Positions 28,182 to 38,735 of a stretch of 64,000 bases of DNA are shown piece by piece; position 1 is the first letter of the stretch, and every line of letters starts with the position of its first letter. Origin of the DNA: Candidatus Nitrotoga sp. 1052. GTDB taxonomy: Bacteria > Pseudomonadota > Gammaproteobacteria > Burkholderiales > Gallionellaceae. The translations under genes were made by a program, and so were the position numbers. The notes under the pieces are model-generated. The model had not been told where the DNA came from, did no database searches, and saw only the letters and a list, made by a program, of their open reading frames with translations. The stretch spans positions 1-64,000 of the forward strand of contig NZ_CAKMHQ010000005.1 in NCBI RefSeq assembly GCF_927312905.1, given 5' to 3'.

Positions 28182-30821
28182 ATGGGAAAAATGAATGTAG
28201 CGCAGTTTGCTGGCGAGCTTGGCTTGCCGGTTGGATTGCTGCTTGAACAACTACAGGCGGCCGGGGTTGCCAAACAGCAGGAATCAGACAGCATATCGGA
28301 ACAGGATAAGGCACAGTTGCTGGAGCATCTGCACAGCACGCATGGCAGTGGCAGCGACAAAAGTAAAAAAATTACATTGACTCGCCGTGAAACCACGGAG
28401 ATCAAGAAGGCGGATAGCACGGGCAGGGCTCGCACCATTCAAGTTGAAGTGCGCAAGAAGCGCGTGGTTGCACCAATCACAGCTGCCCAGATAGAGCAGC
28501 CAGCTGCTGTTGCAGCAAAGGTCATCCCAGCGCAGGCTGTATCAAAGACCTTAAAGGCGGAAATATTAGGCGAGCAGGAGATTGCTCTGCGTACTGAAGA
28601 GGCACGTAATCAAGCAGAATTAGCCTCACGCCAGGCCGCCGAAGTCCAAGCCAAGAAAGAATATGCCAAACGCAAAGCGATGCCAGTTGTCGAACCTGTG
28701 GTGGAACCTGTGGTGCCGCCCATTAAAGTGCCTGAACCCAAGGTGGTTTCAACTACCGAAATAGCGGTAATTGCTGTTGCCAAGCCTGATTTGGCCGAAG
28801 GTACGTTGCATAAGCCTATGCCCAAGCCTGGTGACAAGGTTGTGCGGCCTGCAGCCAAGAAAGGTGTTAAAGCCGCCGCCCCAGATAAAGCCAGTCCATG
28901 GACCGAGGCTGGTCACAAGAAGCGCACCCCTGCAGTCATTGATACGCGACCTAGCGGTTGGACGGCTGGCCGTGGAAATGTTAGCCCACGCCATCATGCC
29001 AAGCATGTCAAGCAAGAAGAAGCTGCCCAGCATGCTTTCTCACTGCCGACCGAACCAGTCGTGCATGAGGTCATGGTGCCAGAGACAATAAGTGTCGCTG
29101 AATTGGCACAAAAAATGTCAATCAAAGCAATCGAAATTATCAAGGCACTAATGAAATTAGGTTCCATGGTGACCATTAATCAGGTGCTGGATCAGGAAAC
29201 CGCGATGATTGTGGTGGAAGAATTGGGCCATATTGCCAAGCCAGCCAAGGTGGATGATCCTAGTGCTTACTTGACAGAATCTGACGAGCACAAGAATGCT
29301 CCTCTTGAGCCGCGCGCTCCGGTAGTTACCGTAATGGGTCACGTTGATCATGGTAAGACCTCATTGCTGGATTACATCCGTCGAACCCGTGTGGCCAGCG
29401 GCGAAGCAGGCGGCATCACGCAGCATATCGGCGCTTATCATGTGAATACCCCGCGCGGCATGATTACTTTCCTTGATACACCGGGCCATGAGGCATTTAC
29501 GGCAATGAGGGCACGCGGTTCGAAAGTGACTGACATTGTGATTTTAGTGGTGGCAGCCGACGATGGTGTAATGCCGCAGACCAAAGAGGCAATTCACCAT
29601 GCCAAGGCAGCCAACGTACCCATCGTGGTAGCTGTGACTAAGATTGATAAGCCTGATGCTAATTCCGAGCGCGTAAAACAAGAATTGGTTGCAGAGGGTG
29701 TGGTGCCGGAAGACTGGGGCGGTGACACCATGTTTGTTGAAGTGTCTGCAAAGACCGGACTGGGTATCGACTCCTTGTTGGAAAGCGTGTTATTGCAAGC
29801 TGAACTGTTGCAACTCACCGCACCCAAACTAAGCTTGGCCAAGGGCATTGTGATTGAAGCTAGGTTGGACAAGGGCAAGGGGCCGGTAGCAACCATATTG
29901 GTGCAGTCTGGCACCTTGAAGCGAGGCGATGCAGTGTTGGTCGGCGTAGTATCCGGACGCGTGCGTGCCATGCTGGATGAGAACGGTAAGGCAGTAAATG
30001 AGGCAGGGCCATCGATTCCAGTGGAGATTCAGGGGCTATCCGAAGTGCCTATAGCGGGTGAAAGCGTGCTAGTGCTTTCAGATGAGAAAAAAGCACGTGA
30101 AATTGCCTTGTTCCGTCAAGGCAAGTTCCGTGCTGTGAAATTAGCCAAGCAGCAGGCCGCTACGCTGGAAAATATGTTCGAACAGATGGCAGAAGGCGAA
30201 GTGCGTATGCTGCCATTGATTATCAAGACCGATGTGCAGGGTTCTTGTGAAGCTATTGCACATGCCCTGCAAAAACTATCCACCGATGAGGTCAAAGTTA
30301 ACCTGATCCACAGTGCTGTGGGCGCGATCAGCGAATCCGACATTAACCTGGCGTTGGCTTCCAAGGCAATCGTGATTGGCTTTAATACCCGTGCCGATAT
30401 TGCTGCGCGCAAGCTGGCGGAATCTGCCGGCGTAGATGTGCGTTACTACAATGTTATCTACGAAATGGTAGATGAAATTAAAGCGGCTCTGTCAGGTATG
30501 CGGGCTCCGGAAAAGAAGGAAGTCATCCTCGGTATGGTGGAAGTACGCCAGGTATTCGTAATCTCCAAGATCGGCACTGTGGTCGGTTGCTACGTGACCA
30601 ATGGCATAATCAAGCGTAATGCGCAGGTGCGAGTGCTGCGTAATAATGTCGTTATTCATACTGGCGAACTGGATTCGTTGAAACGCTTCAAGGATGACGT
30701 CAAGGAAGTAAGATCGAATTTCGAGTGTGGTTTATCGTTGCGTAATTTTAATGACCTCGAAGTGGGCGATCAGCTTGAAGTATTTGAAATAATCGAAGTG
30801 GCACGCCCTCTAAATGCCTAA
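28182..30821 (+). CDS. infB: Translation initiation factor IF-2
   Basis: 879 residues. The GTPase that brings fMet-tRNA to the 30S complex. N-terminal IF2-N domain ([13 protein letters not shown]), long Ala/Lys/Pro/Val-rich linker (to about 290) with a second IF2-N-like block ([19 protein letters not shown]), then the G domain with G1 [10 protein letters not shown]3 DTPGH, G4 TKID, followed by domains II-IV. ATG 28182 with AAGGGG 5 bases upstream is chosen; GTG 28179 is an in-frame alternative. It lies 250 bases after nusA, again a long spacer. Confidence 0.97.
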   Translation: MGKMNVAQFAGELGLPVGLLLEQLQAAGVAKQQESDSISEQDKAQLLEHLHSTHGSGSDKSKKITLTRRETTEIKKADSTGRARTIQVEVRKKRVVAPITAAQIEQPAAVAAKVIPAQAVSKTLKAEILGEQEIALRTEEARNQAELASRQAAEVQAKKEYAKRKAMPVVEPVVEPVVPPIKVPEPKVVSTTEIAVIAVAKPDLAEGTLHKPMPKPGDKVVRPAAKKGVKAAAPDKASPWTEAGHKKRTPAVIDTRPSGWTAGRGNVSPRHHAKHVKQEEAAQHAFSLPTEPVVHEVMVPETISVAELAQKMSIKAIEIIKALMKLGSMVTINQVLDQETAMIVVEELGHIAKPAKVDDPSAYLTESDEHKNAPLEPRAPVVTVMGHVDHGKTSLLDYIRRTRVASGEAGGITQHIGAYHVNTPRGMITFLDTPGHEAFTAMRARGSKVTDIVILVVAADDGVMPQTKEAIHHAKAANVPIVVAVTKIDKPDANSERVKQELVAEGVVPEDWGGDTMFVEVSAKTGLGIDSLLESVLLQAELLQLTAPKLSLAKGIVIEARLDKGKGPVATILVQSGTLKRGDAVLVGVVSGRVRAMLDENGKAVNEAGPSIPVEIQGLSEVPIAGESVLVLSDEKKAREIALFRQGKFRAVKLAKQQAATLENMFEQMAEGEVRMLPLIIKTDVQGSCEAIAHALQKLSTDEVKVNLIHSAVGAISESDINLALASKAIVIGFNTRADIAARKLAESAGVDVRYYNVIYEMVDEIKAALSGMRAPEKKEVILGMVEVRQVFVISKIGTVVGCYVTNGIIKRNAQVRVLRNNVVIHTGELDSLKRFKDDVKEVRSNFECGLSLRNFNDLEVGDQLEVFEIIEVARPLNA

Positions 30822-31272
30822 AGGCTACGCCAGGACAGACCGCATAGCCGAGCAGATTCAGCGCGAGGTGGCTCAACTGTTGCGCCTCGAAGTGAAAGAT
30901 CCGCGCGTGCGCATGATCACCCTCACGGGAGTTGAGGTGACCAAGGATTATTCCCACGCCAAGGTGTTCTATACGTCCCTGGACGGCATAAGCGATGCAG
31001 TGCAGCAAGGTTTGGAGCACGCAAGCGGTTATTTGCGTAGCCAACTCGCACATACGATGAAGTTGCGTATCATGCCGCAACTGCATTTTATTTACGATCC
31101 TTCGATCGAACGTGGCGCGCATTTGTCACAGCTTATTGATGAAGCAGTTGCCAGCGATAAAGCATTACACAGCCCTTCCATAACTCCTTTGGACCACTTG
31201 TCACAAGAGGGCGAAGCCGATCACTCGCTTCCTCCTGACAAGGAGGTAGCGAAGGACGTTTCGAGAAGGTAA
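30814..31272 (+). CDS. rbfA: 30S ribosome-binding factor RbfA
   Basis: 152 residues. KH-fold cold-shock and 30S assembly factor; begins [20 protein letters not shown] and carries the [22 protein letters not shown] core. Residues after about 118 form an acidic, probably disordered tail. The ATG lies inside infB (8-base overlap), so expression is coupled to IF2. Confidence 0.95.
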   Translation: MPKGYARTDRIAEQIQREVAQLLRLEVKDPRVRMITLTGVEVTKDYSHAKVFYTSLDGISDAVQQGLEHASGYLRSQLAHTMKLRIMPQLHFIYDPSIERGAHLSQLIDEAVASDKALHSPSITPLDHLSQEGEADHSLPPDKEVAKDVSRR

Positions 31273-31273
31273 A

Positions 31274-32188
31274 ATGACCCGCATAATGCGTCCATTAGAC
31301 GGCGTTTTGTTATTCGACAAGCCTCTAGGACTCAGTTCCAATATTGCCTTGCAAAAGGTACGGCGCTTGTTTCAGGCAGAGAAGGCGGGGCATACTGGTA
31401 CGCTTGATCCCCTGGCGACTGGTCTGTTACCTGTTTGTTTTGGCGAGGCTACTAAGTTCACCAGTTCACTACTGGAGGCAGACAAAACTTATTGTGCATT
31501 GATTAGGCTTGGTCAAACGACTACCACGGGCGATGCCGAGGGCGAAATTACCAGCAGCTGTGCTGTAAAGCTGGATAAAGCACAGATATGCGCGGTATTA
31601 CGCAATTTTATCGGTGAAATTCAGCAGATGCCGCCTATGCATAGCGCCATCAAACATAAGGGAAAACCACTGTATGAGTATATTCGTAAGGGCGAAACTG
31701 TAATACGTGCAAGCCGTAGCGTGACCATACACGAGTTGGTATTGGAGCGCTTCGCGGGTGACGAGATGGAGATTACAGTGCGTTGCAGTAAGGGTACTTA
31801 CGTGCGCACGCTGGCCGAGGATATTGGATTGGCTTTGGGGTGTGGTGCACACCTGCAAGGATTGCGCCGTACAGCGATTGGCCGGTTTGGCCTTGAAGGT
31901 GCGCATAATTTGAATCAGATGGAGTCGGTAACCATGCTAGAACGAGAGGCATACATTTTACCGTTAGATAGTTTGCTGCAGGATATGCCTGTGCTTGATC
32001 TGGATGTGTCACAAGTGACCCGCATTGCCCAAGGGCAGCGGCTCGCTATCGAAGCAGCATTGCTGGACGGTAAAGTTAGATTATATGGAGCAGGGCGCTT
32101 CATTGGAGTGGCCGATCTCGTGGAACAGCGACTGACCCCCGTAAGGTTGTTGTCCAGCGTGGCGAAAAACGCCGCTTGCATAGAATAG
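31274..32188 (+). CDS. truB: tRNA pseudouridine(55) synthase TruB
   Basis: 304 residues. Forms pseudouridine 55 in the T-loop of tRNAs. The catalytic motif HTGTLDPLATG has Asp45; the KSPTY-like TTTGDAEGE and RSVTIHEL segments and the C-terminal PUA-like part follow. ATG 31274 is two bases after the rbfA stop, with AGAAGG upstream. Confidence 0.97.
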   Translation: MTRIMRPLDGVLLFDKPLGLSSNIALQKVRRLFQAEKAGHTGTLDPLATGLLPVCFGEATKFTSSLLEADKTYCALIRLGQTTTTGDAEGEITSSCAVKLDKAQICAVLRNFIGEIQQMPPMHSAIKHKGKPLYEYIRKGETVIRASRSVTIHELVLERFAGDEMEITVRCSKGTYVRTLAEDIGLALGCGAHLQGLRRTAIGRFGLEGAHNLNQMESVTMLEREAYILPLDSLLQDMPVLDLDVSQVTRIAQGQRLAIEAALLDGKVRLYGAGRFIGVADLVEQRLTPVRLLSSVAKNAACIE

Positions 32189-32348
32189 GTTTCGGCTCTA
32201 TTTAAGGTATTTCTGATAGAGGTGCTCGAGAAAATGAATCTGAGCGGGAAGCTGTAAAGATAAGCAAAGGTGTGCGTTAATTTATGAAGCTTCAAGCTAA
32301 TTAACGTGATATTGGATTATGTTCTTGTCCGAATAAACTTGAGCAACC

Positions 32349-32386
32349 GCCGCATTCGAGAGTAAAATGCGGCACTTTTTATTTAG
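32349..32386 (+). terminator. Hairpin and T-tract just upstream of rpsO
   Basis: GCCGCATT (32349-32356) pairs perfectly with AATGCGGC (32366-32373), followed by ACTTTTTATTT. It can end the truB transcript, and since it finishes only a few bases before the rpsO ribosome-binding site it could equally act as an attenuator or processing site in a read-through transcript. Confidence 0.75.
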
Positions 32387-32401
32387 TGGAGTGTGAATAT
32401 T

Positions 32402-32671
32402 ATGTCTATAACGGCAGCGCAAAAAGCGCAAATTGTGACTGATTACCAACGCATCAAAGGCGATACTGGCTCACCAGAAGTACAGGTTGCACTGATGACT
32501 GCTCGTATTAATTATTTGACAGGTCATTTTAAGGAACACATAAAGGATCACCATTCTCGTCGCGGTCTGCTGCGATTGGTTAGCCGTCGCCGCAAGCTCC
32601 TGGATTACCTCAAGGGCAAGAATGAGGGCAGCTACCGTGCACTGATTCAGCGTTTGGAATTGCGCAAGTAG
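32402..32671 (+). CDS. rpsO: 30S ribosomal protein S15
   Basis: 89 residues, standard S15 ([22 protein letters not shown].. then [23 protein letters not shown]), binding the 16S rRNA central domain. ATG 32402 has GGAG 10 bases upstream; GTG 32393 is in frame but too close to it. rpsO-pnp is the classical pair; S15 autoregulates by a leader structure in E. coli, not demonstrated here. Confidence 0.97.
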   Translation: MSITAAQKAQIVTDYQRIKGDTGSPEVQVALMTARINYLTGHFKEHIKDHHSRRGLLRLVSRRRKLLDYLKGKNEGSYRALIQRLELRK

Positions 32672-32786
32672 TACTTTTATAGTGGGTCGCAGATGCGGCC
32701 CGTGTTGTTTTGGGTGAGTAATCCCAACTATCTATGGCCTTACCCCATGGCGCATTAGCGCCACGTCATGCACAGAGAGGCGTACT

Positions 32787-34898
32787 TTGAGTCACTACAA
32801 GAAAACATTAGCGTATGGCAATCATCAACTCACCTTAGAAACTGGGGAAATCGCACGTCAGGCTAGCGGAGCAGTCGTGGTCAGTCTGGATGATACGGTC
32901 GTTCTAGTCACCGTGGTAGGCAGGAAAGATGCCAAACCGGAACAGGATTTCTTCCCATTGACTGTGGATTATCAGGAACGTACCTATGCTGCAGGCAAGA
33001 TTCCCGGCGGTTTCTTTCGACGTGAAGGACGTCCCAGCGAAAAGGAAGTCTTGACGTCCCGCTTGATCGATCGCCCGTTGCGCCCGCTATTCCCGGCAGG
33101 TTTTTATAATGAAGTGCAAATCGTTGCTACGGTGATATCTTCTGATAACCAGATTGACTCTGATATTCCTGCCATGATTGGTGCCTCTGCTGCCTTGGCG
33201 CTGTCCGGTATTCCGTTTGATGGCCCCATAGGCGCGGCGCGCGTCGGCTATCTTAACGGTGAGTATGTACTTAACCCGACCGCTGAGGAACTTGAGCTAT
33301 CCAAGATGAATCTAGTAGTTGCTGGTACGGAACAAGCAGTTTTAATGGTGGAGTCAGAAGCACAAGAATTGCCTGAAGACGTTATGCTGGGCGCGGTCAT
33401 GTATGGCCACCAGAAAATGCAAGCGGTGATTCAGGCGATCATTGAAATGGCGGATACAGTTGGTGCACCGGATTGGGATTGGAATGCGCCTGTGCATGAC
33501 ATTGTGTTGAGCTCAAAAATTGCCGAACTGGCCGAAAGTGGCTTACAGCAAGCTTATGCCGTACGCGAGAAACAGGCGCGGACCAATCAAGTAAACGAGA
33601 TTCGCGCACGCGTTCTGGAAGCCGTGTCAGCATCGGAAAATGGTTTGGTGCCAAAAAATCACCTTAATGATTTGTTCCAAGCACTGGAATCCAAGATTGT
33701 ACGCGGCCAGATACTAAGCGGCGAACCTCGCATCGATGGGCGTGACACACGTACCGTGCGTCCTATTGCCATACGCACTGGCGTATTGCCACGTACGCAC
33801 GGTTCAGCCCTGTTTACCCGTGGTGAAACTCAGGCACTGGTAGTGGCCACTCTAGGCACTGCGCGCGATGCGCAGAAAATCGATGCCTTGCAAGGCGAAT
33901 ATTTGGATCGCTTCATGCTTCATTACAATTTTCCCCCATATTCAACCGGCGAGACTGGTCGCGTTGGTACACCAAAGCGACGTGAAATTGGCCATGGTCG
34001 TTTGGCTAAGCGTGCCCTGGTCGCAACGTTGCCGAGTGAGGAAGAGTTTGGATATTCCATTCGCGTGGTTTCTGAAATCACCGAGTCGAATGGATCCAGT
34101 TCAATGGCCTCGGTATGTGGTGGTTGCTTGGCGATGATGGATGCCGGTGTGCCAGTCAAGACTCATGTGGCAGGTATCGCCATGGGTTTGATTAAAGAAG
34201 GTAATCGTTTTGCTGTACTGACCGACATTCTTGGTGATGAAGATCATCTGGGTGACATGGATTTTAAGGTGGCGGGGTCAGAACAGGGTATTACTGCATT
34301 GCAAATGGACATCAAGATCAATGGTATAACGCGTGAAATTATGCAAGTTGCCTTGAGCCAAGCGCGCGAAGGACGCTTGCATATTCTTGGTATCATGAAG
34401 CAGGCCATGCCTACGGTACGTGAAGAAGTGTCGGCACATGCACCACGCATGATTAAAATTAAGATCAACCCGGAAAAAATCCGTGATGTGATTGGCAAGG
34501 GCGGTGCTGTGATACGCGCGTTAACTGAGGAAACTGGCACCACTATCGATATCGACGATGAAGGCAACGTAACTATTGCCAGTATTAGCGGTGAAGGTGG
34601 AATGTTAGCAAAAAAACGTATTGAGGATATTGTAGCGGAAGTTGAGGTAGGCAAAATTTATGAAGGTCCGGTTGTCAAACTGTTGGATTTTGGCGCGATT
34701 GTGAATATCATGCCTGGGAAAGATGGTTTGCTCCACATCTCGCAAATTTCAAACGAGCGCATTAACGTTGTGTCGGATGTGCTGAAAGAAGGTCAGATTG
34801 TAAAGGTCAAGGTGCTCGAGGCTGATGAGAAAGGCCGCTTGCGCTTAAGTATGAAGGCTCTTATCGTGCTAGAGCCTGAAGCGCCTGTTTCAGAGTAA
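32787..34898 (+). CDS. pnp: Polynucleotide phosphorylase
   Basis: 703 residues. 3'-5' phosphorolytic exoribonuclease of the degradosome. Two RNase PH-like halves joined by a helical domain, then KH (about 553-612, [20 protein letters not shown]) and S1 (about 622-692). The first in-frame start is TTG at 32787 with AGAGAGG 6 bases upstream; the protein begins [19 protein letters not shown] as in relatives. Ends before a strong terminator. Confidence 0.97.
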   Translation: MSHYKKTLAYGNHQLTLETGEIARQASGAVVVSLDDTVVLVTVVGRKDAKPEQDFFPLTVDYQERTYAAGKIPGGFFRREGRPSEKEVLTSRLIDRPLRPLFPAGFYNEVQIVATVISSDNQIDSDIPAMIGASAALALSGIPFDGPIGAARVGYLNGEYVLNPTAEELELSKMNLVVAGTEQAVLMVESEAQELPEDVMLGAVMYGHQKMQAVIQAIIEMADTVGAPDWDWNAPVHDIVLSSKIAELAESGLQQAYAVREKQARTNQVNEIRARVLEAVSASENGLVPKNHLNDLFQALESKIVRGQILSGEPRIDGRDTRTVRPIAIRTGVLPRTHGSALFTRGETQALVVATLGTARDAQKIDALQGEYLDRFMLHYNFPPYSTGETGRVGTPKRREIGHGRLAKRALVATLPSEEEFGYSIRVVSEITESNGSSSMASVCGGCLAMMDAGVPVKTHVAGIAMGLIKEGNRFAVLTDILGDEDHLGDMDFKVAGSEQGITALQMDIKINGITREIMQVALSQAREGRLHILGIMKQAMPTVREEVSAHAPRMIKIKINPEKIRDVIGKGGAVIRALTEETGTTIDIDDEGNVTIASISGEGGMLAKKRIEDIVAEVEVGKIYEGPVVKLLDFGAIVNIMPGKDGLLHISQISNERINVVSDVLKEGQIVKVKVLEADEKGRLRLSMKALIVLEPEAPVSE

Positions 34899-34916
34899 AG
34901 GATAAAAACACAGTGC

Positions 34917-34953
34917 AATAAAAAAGCCCCTTGGTACGGGGCTTTTTTATTTA
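34917..34953 (+). terminator. Rho-independent terminator after pnp
   Basis: AAAAAAGCCCC pairs with GGGGCTTTTTT around TTGGTAC, with a T-tract, 20 bases after the pnp stop. Its A-tract lets it work on both strands. Confidence 0.93.
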
Positions 34954-34981
34954 GAAAATAAAAATAAGAAAATGCTTTTAA

Positions 34982-36217
34982 ATGCACATTGCGAATGGAA
35001 TGAATAAACCGAATACCTGCGATATTTTTTGCGCCGTGATAGACAATTTCGGTGACATTGGCGTGTGCTGGCGGCTGGCTAAACAACTGGTGCACGAGCA
35101 TGAGATGACAGTGCGATTATGGGTGGATGATCTGTCAAGCTTTCGTAGACTGCACCCGGCAATCTGTCCAGATATGCCAATACAGCATTGTTTTGGCGTG
35201 GAAATCAGGCACTGGAGTTCAACTTTTTCGGAGCTTTCATTTTCAAAGGTAGAGCCGGCGCAACTTGTGATTGAGGCGTTCGCATGTGAACTGCCCGAGC
35301 GATATGTGGCAGCGATAATGGCGCAAGAGTGCAAACTGATTTGGATTAACTTGGAATACCTCAGTGCGGAAGAATGGGTGGCTGGCTGTCATTGTCTACC
35401 CTCGCCACATCCTTTTTTACCCCTCACTAAATATTTTTTTTTCCCGGGGTTTACCCCGCAAACTGGTGGCTTGCTGCTGGAGAGAGATCTCATTGCACGA
35501 CGTGATGCATTTCAGAGCGAACTGCACATGCAGGCCTCATTTTGGCGAGCACTGGGCGTGCCATTACCTAAATCCGATGAAGTACGAGTGTCGTTATTCT
35601 GCTATGAAAATATCGCGCTGCCGGAATTACTTTCTACTTGGGCAAAGAACAATATCCCAATACTGTGTTTAGTGCCGGATGACTGTGTGCTGCCTCAGGT
35701 GGCAGCTTTTTTTGGACGGGAATTCGTTGTAGCGGGCGACATATTACAGTACGGTAATTTGGAAGTCCGCGTATTGCCGTTTATCGAACAGGAGCGTTAC
35801 GATGAACTGTTGTGGGCCTGCGATATTAACTTTGTGCGAGGGGAAGATTCCTGCGTGCGCGCGCAATGGGCGGGCAAGCCATTTGTTTGGCACATTTATC
35901 CTCAGCAGGATAATGTACATATTAAGAAGCTGAGCGCTTTCATGAAGTTGTATTGTGCCGGACTGCAGCCAGACGCAGCACAAGCATTGCATAGGTTGTG
36001 GGAAGGATGGAATATTGGACAAAGCGGGAACCAAGCGGCCTCGACAAGCTCTAACCTCGCTTGGAATGAATACTGGGAGCACAAAGCGTTATTGCTGAGG
36101 CATGCGCGTGAGTGGTCACAGCATATATCCGGCAATAACCTCGTTTTGAATTTGCTGAATTTTGTTCAAAAAATTGATAGAATACGCGGCTTGGAAAGTA
36201 AATCAGATTTAAGGTAA
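34982..36217 (+). CDS. earP: EF-P arginine rhamnosyltransferase EarP
   Basis: 411 residues. EarP transfers rhamnose from TDP-rhamnose to Arg32 of EF-P, which activates EF-P for polyproline translation. Family marks: FCAVIDNFGDIGVCWRLA near residue 20 (catalytic Asp) and RGEDSCVRAQWAGKPFVWHIYPQ near 285-305 (nucleotide-sugar site). efp follows 6 bases downstream, the diagnostic pairing. ATG 34982 is used; ATG 35000 is an alternative, and neither has a strong ribosome-binding site. Confidence 0.95.
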   Translation: MHIANGMNKPNTCDIFCAVIDNFGDIGVCWRLAKQLVHEHEMTVRLWVDDLSSFRRLHPAICPDMPIQHCFGVEIRHWSSTFSELSFSKVEPAQLVIEAFACELPERYVAAIMAQECKLIWINLEYLSAEEWVAGCHCLPSPHPFLPLTKYFFFPGFTPQTGGLLLERDLIARRDAFQSELHMQASFWRALGVPLPKSDEVRVSLFCYENIALPELLSTWAKNNIPILCLVPDDCVLPQVAAFFGREFVVAGDILQYGNLEVRVLPFIEQERYDELLWACDINFVRGEDSCVRAQWAGKPFVWHIYPQQDNVHIKKLSAFMKLYCAGLQPDAAQALHRLWEGWNIGQSGNQAASTSSNLAWNEYWEHKALLLRHAREWSQHISGNNLVLNLLNFVQKIDRIRGLESKSDLR

Positions 36218-36223
36218 GTAGAC

Positions 36224-36784
36224 ATGAAAATAGCACAAGAATTGCGGGCAGGTAATGTCGTCATGGTCGGCAGCGACCCCATGGTGGTGTTAAAGGCCGA
36301 ATATACCCGCTCTGGCCGTAATGGTTCGGTAGTTAAAATGAAATTCAAGAACCTGTTGACAGACTCGCCGAGCGAGGCAATATATAGGGCGGACGACAAA
36401 TTCGATGTAGTTTTGCTTGATCGAAAGGATGCCACTTATTCTTACTTTGCCGATCCTATGTATGTGTTTATGGATGCTGATTACAATCAGTATGAGGTGG
36501 AAAAAGAGAACTTGGGTGAATCGCTCAACTACCTCGAAGACGGTATGGCCTGCGAGATGGTTTTTTATAACGATAAAGCCATTTCGGTCGATCTGCCGAA
36601 TACTGTCGTACGCGAAATTATCTACACCGAACCCGCAGCGCGTGGTGATACCTCCGGTAAAGTAATGAAGCCTGCCAAAATTGGCTCTGGTATAGAATTA
36701 CAGGTGGCTGCATTTTGCGAAATTGGTGATCAAATTGAAATTGATACACGTACTGGCGAATTTAAGCGCCGTGTTAATGCCTGA
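36224..36784 (+). CDS. efp: Elongation factor P (Arg32 type)
   Basis: 186 residues with the KOW-like N-domain and two OB domains. The tip loop is YTRSGRNGS with an arginine at position 32, the rhamnosylation site, matching the adjacent earP. It relieves ribosome stalling at consecutive prolines. TAAGG-type site upstream of the ATG at 36224. Confidence 0.98.
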   Translation: MKIAQELRAGNVVMVGSDPMVVLKAEYTRSGRNGSVVKMKFKNLLTDSPSEAIYRADDKFDVVLLDRKDATYSYFADPMYVFMDADYNQYEVEKENLGESLNYLEDGMACEMVFYNDKAISVDLPNTVVREIIYTEPAARGDTSGKVMKPAKIGSGIELQVAAFCEIGDQIEIDTRTGEFKRRVNA

Positions 36785-36793
36785 TGATCCTAA

Positions 36794-36919
36794 GAGAAGC
36801 TCAAGTCACTGCTAAAAGCCAGTCAATATCTCAAGCCTGATGAGACGCTAAAACAACTGGATGCAATCGCTTCAGTGATAAGCGACAATGAAGACCGCTG
36901 CTGCGCCCAACAAGGCTAA
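36794..36919 (+). pseudogene. Short protein-like frame, possible gene remnant
   Basis: Between efp and the Sat-CysC gene a 41-codon stop-to-stop frame reads EKLKSLLKASQYLKPDETL and so on. It is helix-like but has no start codon or ribosome-binding site. A CCGCTG/CAGCGG repeat (36895-36926) lies near its end. No family is recognised. Confidence 0.2.
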
Positions 36920-37013
36920 ACAGCGGTTGCTTTAGACTACTCCCAATTGTTCTTTTGTGGAATGAAGAGTTTTTTGCAATACTTTTCAACCCGAAATAAA
37001 TTAATGCCGTCAT

Positions 37014-38735
37014 TTAACGCAAATATCCTTCGTGTTCTAGTTTGAGCAAAATTTGCTGAACCGCCTCTTCCACGCTAATATTTGTAGTGTCAATTACTAG
37101 TTCGGGTTTTTCCGGGGTTTCATAGGGATCACTGATGCCGGTGAATTCTTTAACTATGCCAGCACGGGCTTTAGCGTAAAGTCCTTTGCGATCACGTCCT
37201 TCGCATACGTGCAGCGGCGTGGCCACATGAATTTCAAAAAAACCGCCCAATGGTTCGATCATGATCCGTACGTCTCGGCGCGTAGCGTGATAGGGTGCAA
37301 TCGGTGCACAAATGGCAATGCCGTGGTTCTTGGTGATTTCGGAAGCTACAAAACCGATTCTCCGTACGTTGATATCGCGATGCTCACGCGAGAAACCCAG
37401 CTCGCTGGAAAGATGTTTGCGCATGATATCGCCATCCAGCAAAGTAACTTGCCTACCTCCCATCTCCAGCAGCTTGGTCATTAGCACTTTGGCCAAAGTT
37501 GATTTTCCGGCGCCAGATAAACCTGTAAAAAATATCGTAAGGCCCTGTTTGTCGCGGGCTGGATAGGCTATACGTAATTCATTCAGTACTTCCGGGTAAG
37601 AAAACCACTCAGGAATTTTTAGCCCTTCCGTTAGGCGACGCTTCAATTCAGTATCGCTCAAACTAGCGCTAAGCGCACCTTCAGGTACTTCTTCCAGAGG
37701 TAGATATTGTGCACGTTCTTCTACGTAAACCATGCGTGGGAATGGAATCAATTCTATGCCTACAGCGTTGCGCTTCGCTGCATTGGCGGGCAAACAGTAT
37801 TCCTGAAATAAATCCATGCCGCGTCGGGTACCCTCATTTTCCGAATACTCGCCGCCAACAATTAAATGAGAGCAGCCATAATTGCGTTGCACAATAGCTT
37901 TCCAAAAAACTTCACGTAAGCCGGATCCGCGAGGGTATAGGGGAAGTAAGGATATGGCTGTGGTCGTGGAAGAAAAACGCGGCATGATGGCTTGATAGCA
38001 GCGTATCAAGGTGAAGTAATCGGGATGATCAGATTCTGCGTTGCCTATGATAGGGTGGATTAGCAAATTGGCTTCATAGGTCATGGCGGATCGCAACGTA
38101 AATTCATATTGAACACGATGCAATGGTTGGTGTGCCTGAAAAGCAATGACACGGCGCCAGCCGCGCCGCGCGAAAGATTTGCGCAATTCTTCCGGGGTAA
38201 GGTGGAGTGTCGGGTAGTCGTGGCGTAAGGGCAAGGATAACCCTTCAAGACGTCCAGAAACAGCATACTGGCCTTTTTGTTGCAAAAGATGGGCGACACC
38301 GGGGTGAGCGGGGTCATCGGAATTGAATAGGACTTGTGCTTCCACTGTTCTGTCAGGTTGCCAAAGTTCTTCCACAGTGATCACGGCCAGCATGAAGCCT
38401 TCCGGGTCACGCAACGCAAGACAGCTTCCGGGCACAAGTTGTTGGGCAACTGAATCTGGAATATCCAGAGTAATGGGCATAGGCCAAAACGTGCCATTGG
38501 CGAGGCACATGTCATTCAGAACGCTGTTGTAGTCGGCCTGGTTCATGAAGCCACGTAATGGAGAAAATCCCCCGTTTAGTAGCAGCTCCAAGTCTGATAA
38601 TTGTCGCTGATTAAGATCCAGTGATGGAAAGTGTATGGCTTCGCGGCATAGGGTTTCCGCGCGTGTTTGGTCGATATTCAGATTGACCAAGTCGCCACCA
38701 TATGGTGTGATTAATTTGTCTATTTTGTTAGTCAT
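37014..38735 (-). CDS. Fused ATP-sulfurylase-like / adenylylsulfate kinase
   Basis: 573 residues from the ATG at 38733-38735. The N-terminal ~390 residues follow ATP sulfurylase (sulfate + ATP to APS), and the C-terminal part (about 397-573) is an APS kinase (APS to PAPS) with Walker A GLSGAGKST at 405-413. The kinase half looks intact. In the sulfurylase half the usual QTRNPxHxxH site is Q200-A-H-Q-P-L-H206-R-V-Q209, so the first basic residue and the last His differ, and the usual GRDHAG site is GGEYSEN at 294-300. Activity of this half is therefore uncertain. The start overlaps the DHH gene stop by 8 bases; a longer upstream frame belongs to that overlap and is not used. Confidence 0.88.
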   Translation of the reverse strand: MTNKIDKLITPYGGDLVNLNIDQTRAETLCREAIHFPSLDLNQRQLSDLELLLNGGFSPLRGFMNQADYNSVLNDMCLANGTFWPMPITLDIPDSVAQQLVPGSCLALRDPEGFMLAVITVEELWQPDRTVEAQVLFNSDDPAHPGVAHLLQQKGQYAVSGRLEGLSLPLRHDYPTLHLTPEELRKSFARRGWRRVIAFQAHQPLHRVQYEFTLRSAMTYEANLLIHPIIGNAESDHPDYFTLIRCYQAIMPRFSSTTTAISLLPLYPRGSGLREVFWKAIVQRNYGCSHLIVGGEYSENEGTRRGMDLFQEYCLPANAAKRNAVGIELIPFPRMVYVEERAQYLPLEEVPEGALSASLSDTELKRRLTEGLKIPEWFSYPEVLNELRIAYPARDKQGLTIFFTGLSGAGKSTLAKVLMTKLLEMGGRQVTLLDGDIMRKHLSSELGFSREHRDINVRRIGFVASEITKNHGIAICAPIAPYHATRRDVRIMIEPLGGFFEIHVATPLHVCEGRDRKGLYAKARAGIVKEFTGISDPYETPEKPELVIDTTNISVEEAVQQILLKLEHEGYLR

